A stretch of DNA of 64,000 bases from Litoreibacter janthinus (GCF_900111945.1 NZ_FOYO01000001.1:937751-1001750), one strand, 5' to 3'; counted from the stretch's first letter, positions 34,974-43,838 are shown. The notes: a model not told the origin generated them from the letters alone. Made by a program: numbers and translations.

Positions 34974-34979
34974 ATCGCT

Positions 34980-35546
34980 CTAACTCGAAACGATCCTCGC
35001 ATTGCGTTCGTCAAGGTGGCTATCGACCAATGACGTTTCGGCCAAGGTCAGTGTTTGGCTGCGTGGATAGAGCGGATTTGAACGGTCGTTTAGAATAGGT
35101 GCCTCCCATCCATCGGTCGTTTCGAAAAAGCGGGTTACTCCGTCCTCGCCAAAGGTGTTGAAAAAGCCCTGAACGACGACATCAACGTAGCTTAATAAAA
35201 TCGGGTGTTGAGCCGATGCGCCGACCTCGTGCTCGGGATCGGTTTGATACATTTGAAGGTCCACGCGTCCCGCTTGGTGCGTGACCTCAGCGTCTTCGAC
35301 GGGGATTCTGAAATACCCCGCTTCTCTCACATCCAGAGCGGACCAGTCGGAATTGGGCACCTCTGCGATAAGGCCGTCGATCTGGTGACCTTGGACCGGC
35401 ATCACACTTAGAAAGGCCAGTTCGCGCAGTGAGGTATGCTTCCAAACACGTCGCCAACCATGCAGCGTCGCAGGGAAAGTAGACGGATAGGAGTGGGTCG
35501 CGGCATTCACCAACGACCCGTAGCCGAAGAAGAACGGGTTTTGCAT
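34980..35546 (-). CDS. Gamma-glutamylcyclotransferase-like protein
   Basis: A 188-residue protein with the cyclotransferase N-terminal signature FFFGYGSLVN and a compact beta-barrel pattern (ATLHGWRRVWKHTS, IDGLIAEVPNSDWSALDVRE). The Glu of DVREAGY fits the catalytic acid position. Members release 5-oxoproline from gamma-glutamyl compounds; the exact substrate here is unknown. ATG 35546 chosen because the signature begins right after it. It is convergent with glpK, 6 bases apart. Confidence 0.75.
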   Translation of the reverse strand: MQNPFFFGYGSLVNAATHSYPSTFPATLHGWRRVWKHTSLRELAFLSVMPVQGHQIDGLIAEVPNSDWSALDVREAGYFRIPVEDAEVTHQAGRVDLQMYQTDPEHEVGASAQHPILLSYVDVVVQGFFNTFGEDGVTRFFETTDGWEAPILNDRSNPLYPRSQTLTLAETSLVDSHLDERNARIVSS

Positions 35547-35641
35547 TGCAAGATGTGAGCGGATTTTCCCCGCAGGCACAAGTTGTGTTATCGGGCGAAA
35601 CGCGTAGCGTGGACCTCTTTACCAAAATTGGAGAGATCAAA

Positions 35642-35845
35642 ATGTCAGTTGCACGCGTTACGGAAATCATCGCCTCGTCTACAAAGAGCTTCGAAGACGC
35701 CATTGAAAGCGGTGTCGAGCGCGCCGCCAAAACGTTGAAGAACGTTGAGGGCGCTTGGGTTCAAGACCAGAAATGCACAGTCCGGAATGGCAAGATCAGC
35801 GAATATCGCGTGATCCTGAAAGTCACCTTCGTATTGGAAGACTAA
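35642..35845 (+). CDS. Dodecin (flavin-binding protein)
   Basis: A 67-residue dodecin: SVARVTEIIASSTKSFEDAI forms the strand-helix start, and EGAWVQDQKC places the Trp that stacks on flavin, followed by the RVILKVTFVLED strand. Dodecins assemble as hollow dodecamers that bind riboflavin or FMN and buffer free flavin. ATG 35642 has GGAGAGATC upstream. Its stop overlaps the stop of the converging oxidoreductase gene by 3 bases. Confidence 0.93.
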   Translation: MSVARVTEIIASSTKSFEDAIESGVERAAKTLKNVEGAWVQDQKCTVRNGKISEYRVILKVTFVLED

Positions 35846-37008
35846 GTCGGGCCTCTAAAGCCTAGGCGGTGTTTTATCAGCCGCCAGCCAAGTTTTGGAA
35901 TACGCCGCAGTAGCGCGCCGCGCAGGTCGGCGTATTCCGCCTCTCCCGCCAGAAGTTCGAGATACTTCATTTGTAGGGAGCTTCCCCGCTCAAACGCCTT
36001 CTTGAAGTAGCCCTCGGTGGCCTTGGGAAACATGATCATTCGCCACATCTTTGCTTGGTCCAGCGATCTGTGAATAGGCTTCACCAGCTTGAGGTAGCGC
36101 GGCAAAGCCGTTTGCGGTTGATCGGCAGCAAGGGCTTCGATGACGGCGCAAGCTGCGTGGTGCCCACTTTCCATTGCAAGTGCGATGCCTTCACCTGTAA
36201 TTGGATCCACTAATCCAGCGGCGTCGCCAGCAAGCAAAATATGCTCTCGGCCGGGATGTTTTTTATAGTCTCCGAAGGGGAGATACTGCCCTTTGTAACG
36301 CAGGCTCGGATCGCTGCCTGTCTGAGAGACGTAAGCGGCCATGTTGGCTTTCATGTCGACATTGCGGGAGTTGATACCCCCAACGCCCACAGTCACCGTT
36401 TTGCGTTTCGGGAATGCCCAACCATAGCCCCAGCTGGCGGCATCGAAGTCGACTTCAACAGCGGAGTCGCGGCTTGCTGTCAGCGGCGTTTCAATTTCGA
36501 GACCGAAGCCAATTGTTTCCGGATCGAAAGGTCGACCAAACAGCGATCGCGCTACGAAAGAGTTTACGCCATCTGCGCCAATCATCGCCTTGAAGCCGAG
36601 CTTAGAACCGTCACGGAGCAACAAAGTGTTGTTGCCTAGTTCAGTGATCGGAGTGCCAAGATAAGGCACCGCGCCCGCTTTCAGCGCTTCCGCGTGCAGC
36701 ATCGCATCGAAGTCGCGGCGCATCGTGAGATGAACAGGTGGCGCATTCGGTATGTCCGCCAGCACGCGGCCCTTAGCAAGAAAGCGCATATGGTTGGACG
36801 TCACGAATAGCTCGTCATTGACCTCACGCCCAAAGATGGCGCGCATCGCTTTCTCGCTGCGGCCGGTGAAAAGCCCGCCACACAACTTGTCGCGGGGGAA
36901 GGCCGCTTTGTCGATCAGGGCAACCGACAGTCCAGCCTTCGCTGCGGTCACCGCAGCGGCGGAGCCTGCAGGGCCTGAACCCACGATGATTAGATCGAAA
37001 TCTGACAT
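35842..37008 (-). CDS. FAD-dependent oxidoreductase, geranylgeranyl reductase family
   Basis: A 388-residue flavoprotein with the Rossmann motif LIIVGSGPAGSAAAVTAAKA, the family CGG motif in DKLCGGLFTGR, and AGDAAGLVDPITGEGIALAM for the second FAD contact. This family reduces isoprenoid double bonds (geranylgeranyl groups of chlorophyll or archaeal lipids, menaquinone side chains). No photosynthesis genes are nearby, so the substrate is open. The start has a normal ATG at 37008. Convergent with dodecin. Confidence 0.85.
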   Translation of the reverse strand: MSDFDLIIVGSGPAGSAAAVTAAKAGLSVALIDKAAFPRDKLCGGLFTGRSEKAMRAIFGREVNDELFVTSNHMRFLAKGRVLADIPNAPPVHLTMRRDFDAMLHAEALKAGAVPYLGTPITELGNNTLLLRDGSKLGFKAMIGADGVNSFVARSLFGRPFDPETIGFGLEIETPLTASRDSAVEVDFDAASWGYGWAFPKRKTVTVGVGGINSRNVDMKANMAAYVSQTGSDPSLRYKGQYLPFGDYKKHPGREHILLAGDAAGLVDPITGEGIALAMESGHHAACAVIEALAADQPQTALPRYLKLVKPIHRSLDQAKMWRMIMFPKATEGYFKKAFERGSSLQMKYLELLAGEAEYADLRGALLRRIPKLGWRLIKHRLGFRGPT

Positions 37009-37125
37009 GGGGCGCTTTTAGGGGATTGATGGAGCACTGCCAATGCGCAACCTGCGGCTCTGTGGGGCAATGGTGTTCAAGCAACAACCACGATAAGTCG
37101 AGCGGCAACTGGAAAGGGAACACCA

Positions 37126-37641
37126 ATGATACCTGAAAACATTATGGCGCGATGCGACGGGGCCTGTGAGCTTTGTGGGGCCGAGGCGTCGGATGCAATC
37201 GCGATCACCCCGCGTGAGGATGTGGTAGCCCTGTGCACTGTCTGCGCGTCTGGGGAAGCCAATGACGGACACTGGCGCTGCTTGCAGGGCGCGGTTTGGT
37301 CCGAGGTCCCTGCGGTGCAGGTGCGGGCGGTGCGGCAGCTTCGGAAACTTGATGCGGCTTGGGCGACTGAAACGCTCGACATGGTTTATCTCGAAGATGA
37401 TCTCGCCGCATGGGCTGATGATGTGCCGCTTGAGCATCGTGACGCGAATGGCACCCTGCTGGCCGCAGGGGACACGGTTGTGCTCATCAAGGATTTGCCG
37501 GTCAAAGGAGGTGGCTTCACTGCCAAGCGCGGCACAGCGGTACGTGGGATTTCGCTGGTGTCAGACAATGCAGGTCAGATCGAAGGTCGGATCGAGGGGC
37601 AGCGCATCGTAATCCTGACCGAGTTTGTGAAGAAGAAATAG
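37126..37641 (+). CDS. phnA: PhnA-type zinc-ribbon protein
   Basis: A 171-residue protein with an N-terminal zinc ribbon (CELCGAEAS and, 20 residues on, LCTVCASG) and the C-terminal PhnA domain (DANGTLLAAGDTVVLIKDLP, KRGTAVRGISLV and GRIEGQRIVILTEFVKKK). Despite the old name, PhnA-family proteins of this type have no proven role in phosphonate use. GGAAAGGGAAC supports the ATG at 37126. It stands alone, divergent from the oxidoreductase gene. Confidence 0.85.
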   Translation: MIPENIMARCDGACELCGAEASDAIAITPREDVVALCTVCASGEANDGHWRCLQGAVWSEVPAVQVRAVRQLRKLDAAWATETLDMVYLEDDLAAWADDVPLEHRDANGTLLAAGDTVVLIKDLPVKGGGFTAKRGTAVRGISLVSDNAGQIEGRIEGQRIVILTEFVKKK

Positions 37642-37649
37642 CCGCCAAA

Positions 37650-37685
37650 GAGAAAGGGCGCGCAAGATATCTCTCGCGCGCCCTT
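37650..37685 (-). terminator. Terminator of cspA, shared with phnA
   Basis: Stem AAGGGCGCGC (37654-37663) and GCGCGCCCTT (37676-37685) with a 12-base loop. The minus strand continues TTTCTCTTT, so it mainly ends cspA; it also sits 12 bases after phnA. Confidence 0.8.
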
Positions 37686-37706
37686 CGAAATCTTTGATGC
37701 TCAGGC

Positions 37707-37913
37707 TTAGGCCAGAGCGATGTTCACTGCGCTTTCGCGGCCGTCACGGCCAGCTTCAACGTCAAAAGTGACAGCTTGGTTGTCGTCCAGTGTGGACAGA
37801 CCGGAGCGTTCCAGAGCGGAGATGTGTACGAACACGTCCTTGGAGCCGCCTTCTGGAGCGATAAAGCCGAAGCCTTTAGTAGAGTTGAACCATTTCACGG
37901 TGCCATTAGCCAT
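37707..37913 (-). CDS. cspA: Cold-shock domain protein
   Basis: A 68-residue CSD protein with both RNA-binding motifs: [18 protein letters not shown] (RNP1 KGFGFI) and DVFVHISAL (RNP2 VFVHI). It binds single-stranded nucleic acid and acts as an RNA chaperone. ATG at 37911-37913 with AAGGAA-like sequence upstream. It is preceded by about 165 bases without a gene, which would allow the long leader usual for such genes, but I cannot show its structure. Confidence 0.96.
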   Translation of the reverse strand: MANGTVKWFNSTKGFGFIAPEGGSKDVFVHISALERSGLSTLDDNQAVTFDVEAGRDGRESAVNIALA

Positions 37914-38080
37914 CGTGTCATTCCTTATAAGAGTGCTGCCCGCACGATTGCGGCAGCTCGGCGCGATTGGTCTGTAACGATAGACTGGCGGCCGTATTAG
38001 GGAAGACAGTGGGTCGAAAGAGGCAAACGTTGCATGGCGCGTTTGACAGGGTTCGACCCACAAGTAAAGACTTTTCCGTG

Positions 38081-38311
38081 TTAGAGCATTGCGGCGATCT
38101 GGTCCTTAAGCATCATCCGCTGCTTGCGCAGGGTGGCTTCATGGGCCTGATCCGTGGGCTCAACATTGGTTTCAGCCCGATGCACCGCGCGGTTTACCTC
38201 GTGATATTCGTCGAACAGCTTCCGGAAATGCGCATTGTCTTCCTTGAGCGTGTGCATTTGCTCGATCTTGTCCGGAAATTCCTCGGCGAGTTCGTGTGGC
38301 GTGTGAGACAT
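38081..38311 (-). CDS. DUF465 (YdcH-like) small coiled-coil protein
   Basis: A 76-residue, charged helical protein: [40 protein letters not shown] and [18 protein letters not shown] match the DUF465 family of short coiled coils of unknown function. GGGAG precedes the ATG at 38311. A single gene on the minus strand. Confidence 0.85.
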   Translation of the reverse strand: MSHTPHELAEEFPDKIEQMHTLKEDNAHFRKLFDEYHEVNRAVHRAETNVEPTDQAHEATLRKQRMMLKDQIAAML

Positions 38312-38758
38312 GTGTGACTCCCTTACTGTAGTTTCGCACCACGTTCGCGCAGAACGCTTCTGATGGCATTGATGTGGGTCAAACGGGGAGGGATGGCTGT
38401 GCAGAATTGGAGCCGGGCGAGCGCCCGCTTGGAATGTGTTCAAATCGCCAAATTAGGGGCGCACTGATCTGATTCTGGTTCGAAAAATGACGAAACGGTG
38501 CTCCGAGGGCGAGATCGATTAACTTTTTGTAGATTATTTTTTGCGAGAGCATCTGGCTATTTGCCTTACGAGTGCCGCATTCGGGCGGAATGCAAATTAA
38601 TGGCGTCACTACCGTGTCGAGGATGTGCAAAATTTCGGATATTATTGTGTCTTTTCTGTGCGGTAAGGGGAAACTTACTTGTCCGAAAGTCGCCTTATTC
38701 GTTTCATTGTTGGGTAATCAGTTCTTCCATTCACGCAAGATAATTTTAGGAGACTGCC
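38312..38758 (+). other. 447-base gene-poor region
   Basis: I see no supported gene between the DUF465 gene and the next small gene. The right two-thirds (from about 38440) are visibly richer in A and T than the flanks. The last bases, TTTTAGGAGACTGCC, form the ribosome binding site of the small gene at 38759. A long leader or a small RNA could be present, but no hairpin or motif is clear enough to call. Confidence 0.5.
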
Positions 38759-38941
38759 ATGACCGTATCCCTCACCGAAAAAGCTCGCAACGGCCGCAAA
38801 ATCGCACTGCGTGCCCTCCAGATCCGAAAGTCTGGGTCGGACCGTATCGCCCTCTTCCCGAGCGTCGAAAGTGAGGCCGACCGGATCATGTTTTCGTCTC
38901 GCCGTGGTCAGAACCCGATGCACATCATGTTTGCCGCTTAA
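38759..38941 (+). CDS. Small basic protein of unknown function
   Basis: A 60-residue frame starting MTVSLTEKARNGRKIALRA and ending GQNPMHIMFAA. It is rich in Arg and Lys (RNGRK, LQIRKSGSDR, SSRRG), with no membrane segment or known domain. Coding status is supported by a good AGGAG 6 bases before the ATG, by its isolation in an otherwise empty region, and by a terminator some 70 bases downstream. A nucleic-acid-binding or ribosome-associated role is only a guess from charge. Confidence 0.6.
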   Translation: MTVSLTEKARNGRKIALRALQIRKSGSDRIALFPSVESEADRIMFSSRRGQNPMHIMFAA

Positions 38942-39012
38942 AAAGCGGTAGGGGCGCTCCTCGCTACACCGTTCCGCGCTCCGAAAACGGTCTGAAGAAC
39001 AGGCTGTTAGAC

Positions 39013-39045
39013 AAAGATCGCTCAAGTTCGCTTGGGCGATCTTTT
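39013..39045 (+). terminator. Rho-independent terminator after the small basic protein gene
   Basis: Stem AAAGATCGCTCAAG and CTTGGGCGATCTTT with loop TTCG, ending in TTTT (39013-39045). Confidence 0.85.
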
Positions 39046-39105
39046 CGTGTCTGGAAGTGCAAAGAACTGGAGGTTTAAGAAACCTGGCAGGGGCCGTTAG
39101 CGCAA

Positions 39106-39339
39106 CTAGGCATCCGAGTTCTGAAGATCTTGCGCATGTGGCATGTCTTCGAGGTCTGACGCGGTCGAATGTGTAACGCAGAGAACGGACTTCAAGATCG
39201 CGATCAGCACTGCAAACACGACGCTCGTAAGGAGGTAAACCCCGAAGGATGTTGGTAGGGAATAGTCGTAAAACAACCACGCAGCGCCGAAGCTCAAAAG
39301 ACCCACGCCGGAGCCAAGAAGTATCGCTGCAAATGCCAT
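39106..39339 (-). CDS. Small two-helix membrane protein of unknown function
   Basis: A 77-residue protein with two hydrophobic helices (FAAILLGSGVGLLSFGAAWL and GVYLLTSVVFAVLIAILKSV) and a polar acidic C-terminus (TASDLEDMPHAQDLQNSDA). AGGA lies 7 bases before the ATG at 39339; a TTG two codons upstream would overlap that site. The helix pattern distantly recalls ExoX-type exopolysaccharide repressors, but I cannot support that name. Single gene, no partner. Confidence 0.6.
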   Translation of the reverse strand: MAFAAILLGSGVGLLSFGAAWLFYDYSLPTSFGVYLLTSVVFAVLIAILKSVLCVTHSTASDLEDMPHAQDLQNSDA

Positions 39340-39694
39340 GCGCAATTCCTGTTTACTGTCCTGAACGCGTTTTGCCGCGCTTTCTTGAAAATAGTGTTAC
39401 CCAAAGGGTGTCAATATTTAAGCAATTTTGCACAATCTTTAAGGCTTTGTGACAATTATCCGACAGGCTGGGTAAGGCCGCAGGCGCTTGTGGCACTGAG
39501 CATTGAGAACACGACATGTGTCGGGGGAAGCCTCATCAGGCGCAGATCAACCGGATTTTGGCGACCTAGGCGCTGGATTATGTGCGAGAGATGATGGGTC
39601 GGGATAACTCAGTGCCGGATGATATTGAGGCGGGGGAGGGGGAGTGAGGGATTGTTGGCTAGTCTTGTGTCAGTTTTCTTAGTCAAGTGTACGA
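39340..39694 (+). other. 355-base region with a possible gene remnant
   Basis: AT-rich at its left end, with no intact gene. From 39516 to 39647 the plus strand reads as an open frame of 43 codons broken by one TAG (39567-39569): HQAQINRILAT, stop, ALDYVREMMGRDNS, VPDDIEAGEGE, then TGA. The phrase QAQINRIL followed by a helix faintly recalls the C-terminus of BrnA/CopG-type antitoxins. I treat it as a possible relic only. Confidence 0.3.
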
Positions 39695-40321
39695 TCAAAA
39701 GTTGTAATCTAAGCGCGTTGTTATGATCCTATTAAAGCTTCTCTCTTGGAGGCTTCCCCACAGCTTGCTGTCGACAAACGGATTTTCTTGAACTTGTTCA
39801 AATACTGCTTGATCTGTGACCCTGAGAATTTCTTCAAACCAATCAAACGCGAGGCCGCATAGTCGAAGCGGGCAATCCCCTTCAGGATGATAATTCAGAG
39901 ACTTCCCACGCCAAATTTGATCTCTATCCCCATCCCAAAGGAATAGAAGCGTAGAAGTCTCAACTTCTTTTGTTTGGCTCTTCGATTGGTGATGAAAAGT
40001 GTTCCGTTCTTTGACAACAAAATCAATGTAAACGTTCAGTCCGATGCGAGACTTGGATGAGGCTCTAAGCTCTTTGAAGTGCGCAATGAGGTCCTTGAAT
40101 ATTGCCATATTTTCGCGATGGGTTTGCATGTCAGCATGCTTCAAGGTCTCTTCTATTGAGACGAGAAAATTTAGAGCAGCATAATAATAGACTGGCCAAA
40201 AATGGTCGTCAGCTTCGAATTCCTTCGACGACAGCCGGTTCAATGCGGCACCGGCAAAGCGCCATGGTTGCCAGCCTGTCAAAAGCTCACCTGTTACCTT
40301 TGGTAGGGTTGGCTCTCTCAA
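39695..40321 (-). CDS. Uncharacterised low-GC protein downstream of ettA
   Basis: A 208-residue protein without recognised domain. It looks mostly helical (YYYAALNFLVSIEETLKHAD, FKDLIAHFKELRASSKSR) and contains VVKERNTFHHQS, an R-N-x3-H arrangement like the catalytic motif of HEPN-fold proteins. The base composition is clearly poorer in G and C than in the neighbours, which points to transfer. The frame starts with TTG 6 bases after the ettA stop; a GAGG inside the ettA end could serve as ribosome binding site, so it may be translated by read-through from ettA. No ATG is available near the N-terminus. Confidence 0.65.
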   Translation of the reverse strand: MREPTLPKVTGELLTGWQPWRFAGAALNRLSSKEFEADDHFWPVYYYAALNFLVSIEETLKHADMQTHRENMAIFKDLIAHFKELRASSKSRIGLNVYIDFVVKERNTFHHQSKSQTKEVETSTLLFLWDGDRDQIWRGKSLNYHPEGDCPLRLCGLAFDWFEEILRVTDQAVFEQVQENPFVDSKLWGSLQERSFNRIITTRLDYNF

Positions 40322-40327
40322 GCCTAG

Positions 40328-41983
40328 TTACCTCGTAAACTTCTTATACTTCACCCGCTTTGGCTCCACGGCATCCGGTCCAAGGCGGCGGATTTTGTCT
40401 TCTTCGTAGGCCTCGAAGTTGCCCTCGAACCATTCCACATGGGCCTCGCCCTCGAAGGCGAGGATGTGGGTGCAGAGGCGGTCGAGGAAGAAGCGGTCGT
40501 GGGAGATGACGACGGCGCAACCGGCGAAATCTTCGATGGCATCTTCAAGCGCCCTTAACGTTTCCACGTCTAGGTCGTTCGTAGGTTCATCGAGCAGCAA
40601 CACGTTACCGCCGGATTTGAGGAGTTTCGCCATGTGCACACGGTTGCGTTCCCCGCCCGACAAGGTGCCGACCTTCTTTTGCTGATCGCCGCCCTTGAAG
40701 TTGAAGGACGAGCAATAGGCGCGGGAGTTCATCTGGGCGTCGCCCAGCTGGATGATCTCGGCCCCACCTGAGATTTCTTCCCAGACATTGGCGTCGCCAT
40801 TGAGCGCGTCGCGGGACTGGTCGACATAGCTGAGGTCCACCGTATCGCCATAGCTGACGGTGCCCGAGTCAGGTTCCTCTTGACCGGTGAGCATACGGAA
40901 CAGCGTCGATTTACCCGCACCGTTGGGGCCGATCACGCCGACGATGCCACCGGGCGGCAGGGAGAAGCTGAGGTTTTCGACCAACAGCTTGTCGCCGTAG
41001 GCTTTGGTGAGGTTCTCGACCTCGATCACTTTGGAGCCCAACCGCGGCCCGTTGGGAATGATGATCTGAGCGCGGCCGACTTTTTCCTTCTCGGATTGGT
41101 TGGCCATCTCGTTATAGGCATTCAAACGCGCCTTGCCTTTGGCCTGGCGGGCTTTCGCGCCGGAGCGCATCCATTCAAGTTCGCGTTGCAGCGTCTTTTG
41201 CTTGGATTTGTCCTCTTTGGCTTCACGCTCCAGCCGCTTGGCTTTCTGCTCCAGCCACGCGGAGTAATTGCCCTCGTAGGGGATGCCGGCACCACGGTCG
41301 AGCTCCAGAATCCAGCCAGTGATGTCGTCGAGGAAATAGCGGTCGTGGGTGACGATCAGGATGGTGCCTTTGTACTCGATTAGGTGCTTTTGCAGCCATG
41401 CGATGGTTTCCGCATCGAGGTGGTTGGTCGGTTCGTCGAGAAGGAGCATGTCGGGCGCTTCGAGCAGCAGCTTGCAGAGTGCCACGCGGCGACGTTCGCC
41501 GCCCGACAGGTTCTCGGGCATGGCGTCATCGGGCGGGCAGCGCAGGGCTTCCATGGCGATGTCGATTTGCGCGTCAAGGTCCCACAGGTTCTGGGCGTCG
41601 ATTTCGTCTTGCAGCTTCGCCATCTCCTCGGCTGTCTCGTCCGAATAGTTCATCGCCAATTCGTTGTAGCGGTCGAGAATGTCTTTCTTTTCTTTCACCC
41701 CAAGCATGACGTTGTCACGAACGGTCATGTTTTCCTCAAGCGTGGGTTCCTGCGGCAGGTAGCCGACCTTGGCTCCTTCTGCGGCCCATGCTTCCCCGGT
41801 GAAGTCCTTATCCTGACCGGCCATGATGCGCATCAACGACGATTTACCGGTGCCGTTGACGCCGACAACGCCGATTTTCACACCAGGCAGGAAGTTGAGA
41901 CGAATGTTCTCAAACACCTTCTTACCGCCAGGATACTGCTTGGAGACGCCGTCCATGAAGTAGACGAATTGATTGGCTGCCAT
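40328..41983 (-). CDS. ettA: Energy-dependent translational throttle protein EttA (ABC-F ATPase)
   Basis: A 551-residue ABC-F protein with two ATP-binding domains and no membrane part. Walker A motifs are GVNGTGKSS and GPNGAGKST; signatures LSGGERRRVALCKLLL and LSGGERNRVHMAKLLK; Walker B MLLLDEPTNHLDAETI and VLLLDEPTNDLDVETL. The start YFMDGVSKQYPGGKKVFENI and the linker rich in Lys and Arg match EttA. It binds the ribosomal E site and gates the first peptide bond according to energy state. Confidence 0.95.
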   Translation of the reverse strand: MAANQFVYFMDGVSKQYPGGKKVFENIRLNFLPGVKIGVVGVNGTGKSSLMRIMAGQDKDFTGEAWAAEGAKVGYLPQEPTLEENMTVRDNVMLGVKEKKDILDRYNELAMNYSDETAEEMAKLQDEIDAQNLWDLDAQIDIAMEALRCPPDDAMPENLSGGERRRVALCKLLLEAPDMLLLDEPTNHLDAETIAWLQKHLIEYKGTILIVTHDRYFLDDITGWILELDRGAGIPYEGNYSAWLEQKAKRLEREAKEDKSKQKTLQRELEWMRSGAKARQAKGKARLNAYNEMANQSEKEKVGRAQIIIPNGPRLGSKVIEVENLTKAYGDKLLVENLSFSLPPGGIVGVIGPNGAGKSTLFRMLTGQEEPDSGTVSYGDTVDLSYVDQSRDALNGDANVWEEISGGAEIIQLGDAQMNSRAYCSSFNFKGGDQQKKVGTLSGGERNRVHMAKLLKSGGNVLLLDEPTNDLDVETLRALEDAIEDFAGCAVVISHDRFFLDRLCTHILAFEGEAHVEWFEGNFEAYEEDKIRRLGPDAVEPKRVKYKKFTR

Positions 41984-42101
41984 GGGTTCTGCTCCGGATA
42001 GGAATGGGACTGATTTTGCCTTGTTTAGTCGGGCTGGCGGGCAAGAGCAATCGGCGCACTTTCATTTGACCTGCCTAGCGTCTCGGCGCAGATTGCCCTA
42101 C

Positions 42102-43169
42102 ATGACAAAACCAGTGCGCCCCCCGAACCCGCCTTCCGTTCCCTATCGCCCCGCTCAGGACCGTTATGACCAAATGGTGTACCGGCGCTGCGGGACGTCC
42201 GGCGTTCGCTTGCCCGCGATCAGCCTTGGCTTGTGGCACAATTTCGGCGGCGACAGCCCACACGAGAATAAAAGGGCGATGTGCCAGACTGCGTTTGATC
42301 ACGGCATCACGCATTTCGATCTAGCGAACAACTATGGCCCGCCCCCCGGCTCGGCAGAAAGCGCCTTTGGCGAAATCTTACGGACAGATTTCATGGGGTA
42401 TCGCGACGAGATGATCATCTCCAGTAAAGCTGGCTATTTGATGTGGCCGGGCCCTTATGGAGAGATGGGGTCGCGCAAATATATGGTGGCGTCCTGCGAC
42501 CAGTCACTGAAACGGCTGGGACTGGATTACGTCGATATCTTTTATTCGCACCGCTTCGACCCAGATACGCCGCTGGAAGAGACGATCGGCGCTTTGGATT
42601 ACATCGTGAGGTCAGGGCGGGCGCTGTATGCTGGCATATCGTCCTACAATTCCCAGCGGACGCGGGAAGCTGTGGCGATTCTCAAGGGCCTTGGTACGCC
42701 GATGCTGATTCATCAACCGTCTTACAACCTGCTCAATCGCTGGGTTGAGCATGACGGCTTGCTGGATACTCTGGCCGAATTGGGGGTAGGGTCGATCGCA
42801 TTCACGCCGCTGGCGCAGGGCATTTTAACCAAGAAGTACCTTGGCGGTATTCCTGAAGGAAGCCGTGCCACGCAGGGCAAGTCTCTGCTGGAGGGCATGA
42901 TCAACGAGAGGTCACTGGCAAGCGTGCGTGCGTTGAATGATCTGGCGGAGGCGCGCGGACAGACTTTGGCGCAAATGGCGTTGGCTTGGGTTCTACGCGA
43001 AGGGCGTGTGACGACCGCGTTGATTGGGGCGTCTAAGCCGAGCCAGATTGAAGACTGTGTAGGTGCAGTTGCAAATCTTGAATTTTCTGCAGATGAGTTG
43101 TCCGAGATTGATCGCATCAGCGCAGAAGAAGACATCAATCTTTGGGCAAAATCGTCCGAGACGGATTGA
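42102..43169 (+). CDS. Aldo/keto reductase, L-glyceraldehyde 3-phosphate reductase (YghZ) family
   Basis: A 355-residue TIM-barrel aldo/keto reductase. The catalytic tetrad positions are visible: FDLANNYGPPPGSAE (Asp, Tyr), ISSKAGYLMWPGPYG (Lys) and DIFYSHRFDPDTPLEET (His). The YMVASCDQSLKRLGLDYVD and late GASKPSQIEDC-type cofactor segment fit the YghZ group, which detoxifies methylglyoxal and L-glyceraldehyde 3-phosphate with NADPH. ATG 42102 gives the family start; there is little ribosome binding site. Divergent from ettA. Confidence 0.9.
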   Translation: MTKPVRPPNPPSVPYRPAQDRYDQMVYRRCGTSGVRLPAISLGLWHNFGGDSPHENKRAMCQTAFDHGITHFDLANNYGPPPGSAESAFGEILRTDFMGYRDEMIISSKAGYLMWPGPYGEMGSRKYMVASCDQSLKRLGLDYVDIFYSHRFDPDTPLEETIGALDYIVRSGRALYAGISSYNSQRTREAVAILKGLGTPMLIHQPSYNLLNRWVEHDGLLDTLAELGVGSIAFTPLAQGILTKKYLGGIPEGSRATQGKSLLEGMINERSLASVRALNDLAEARGQTLAQMALAWVLREGRVTTALIGASKPSQIEDCVGAVANLEFSADELSEIDRISAEEDINLWAKSSETD

Positions 43170-43232
43170 CCTGCGCCGCGAAGCGGGGCCGCCTGTTTGA
43201 CAGAGATGCGAATTGAAGGTCTACGCCAGTAA

Positions 43233-43838
43233 ATGCGACACGGATTTCCATTGGCATACCCGGGTGAGGTGATCGGGTTACTTGGCGGATCTTTTGATCC
43301 GGCCCATGAGGGGCATGCCCACATCACGCGCGAGGCAATGAAGCGATTTGGGCTGAACCGCGTTTGGTGGCTCGTTTCACCGGGCAACCCTCTGAAAGAC
43401 CGCGGTCCAGCGCCGATGGAAACAAGGCTTGGACGCGCTCAGCGCGTGATGAAGCATCCAAGAGTTCAGGTGACGGACCTAGAGGCCCAGCTTGGTACCC
43501 GATACACGGCACAAACGCTGCGAAAGATAATGGCAGGTTACCACGGCGTGCGGTTTGTCTGGCTCATGGGCGCGGACAATCTTGCGGGGTTTCACAGGTG
43601 GCAGGACTGGGAATGGATCATGGAGAATGTCCCTGTAGGCGTCCTTGCTCGCCCGGGTGACAGGATCTCTGCACGTCGATCAGTCGCTGCCCGTCGCTAT
43701 GAAAGCTCTCGAGTCCCAGGCGAGGCGTCCCATCTTTTGCCGCAGGGTGTGGCGCCAAGGTGGTGTTATATCAACCTGCCGTTGAGCCACGCATCCTCCA
43801 GCGCGATCAGAGCAGCTGGGGCATGGGACGCTTCCTAA
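43233..43838 (+). CDS. nadD: Nicotinate-nucleotide adenylyltransferase
   Basis: A 201-residue nucleotidyltransferase that adenylates nicotinate mononucleotide in NAD synthesis. The (T/H)xGH motif is in [32 protein letters not shown] and [20 protein letters not shown] are NadD hallmarks, and the C-terminal SHASSSAIR corresponds to the ISST-IR motif. Its last 32 bases overlap the end of the convergent DMT permease gene. Confidence 0.95.
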   Translation: MRHGFPLAYPGEVIGLLGGSFDPAHEGHAHITREAMKRFGLNRVWWLVSPGNPLKDRGPAPMETRLGRAQRVMKHPRVQVTDLEAQLGTRYTAQTLRKIMAGYHGVRFVWLMGADNLAGFHRWQDWEWIMENVPVGVLARPGDRISARRSVAARRYESSRVPGEASHLLPQGVAPRWCYINLPLSHASSSAIRAAGAWDAS

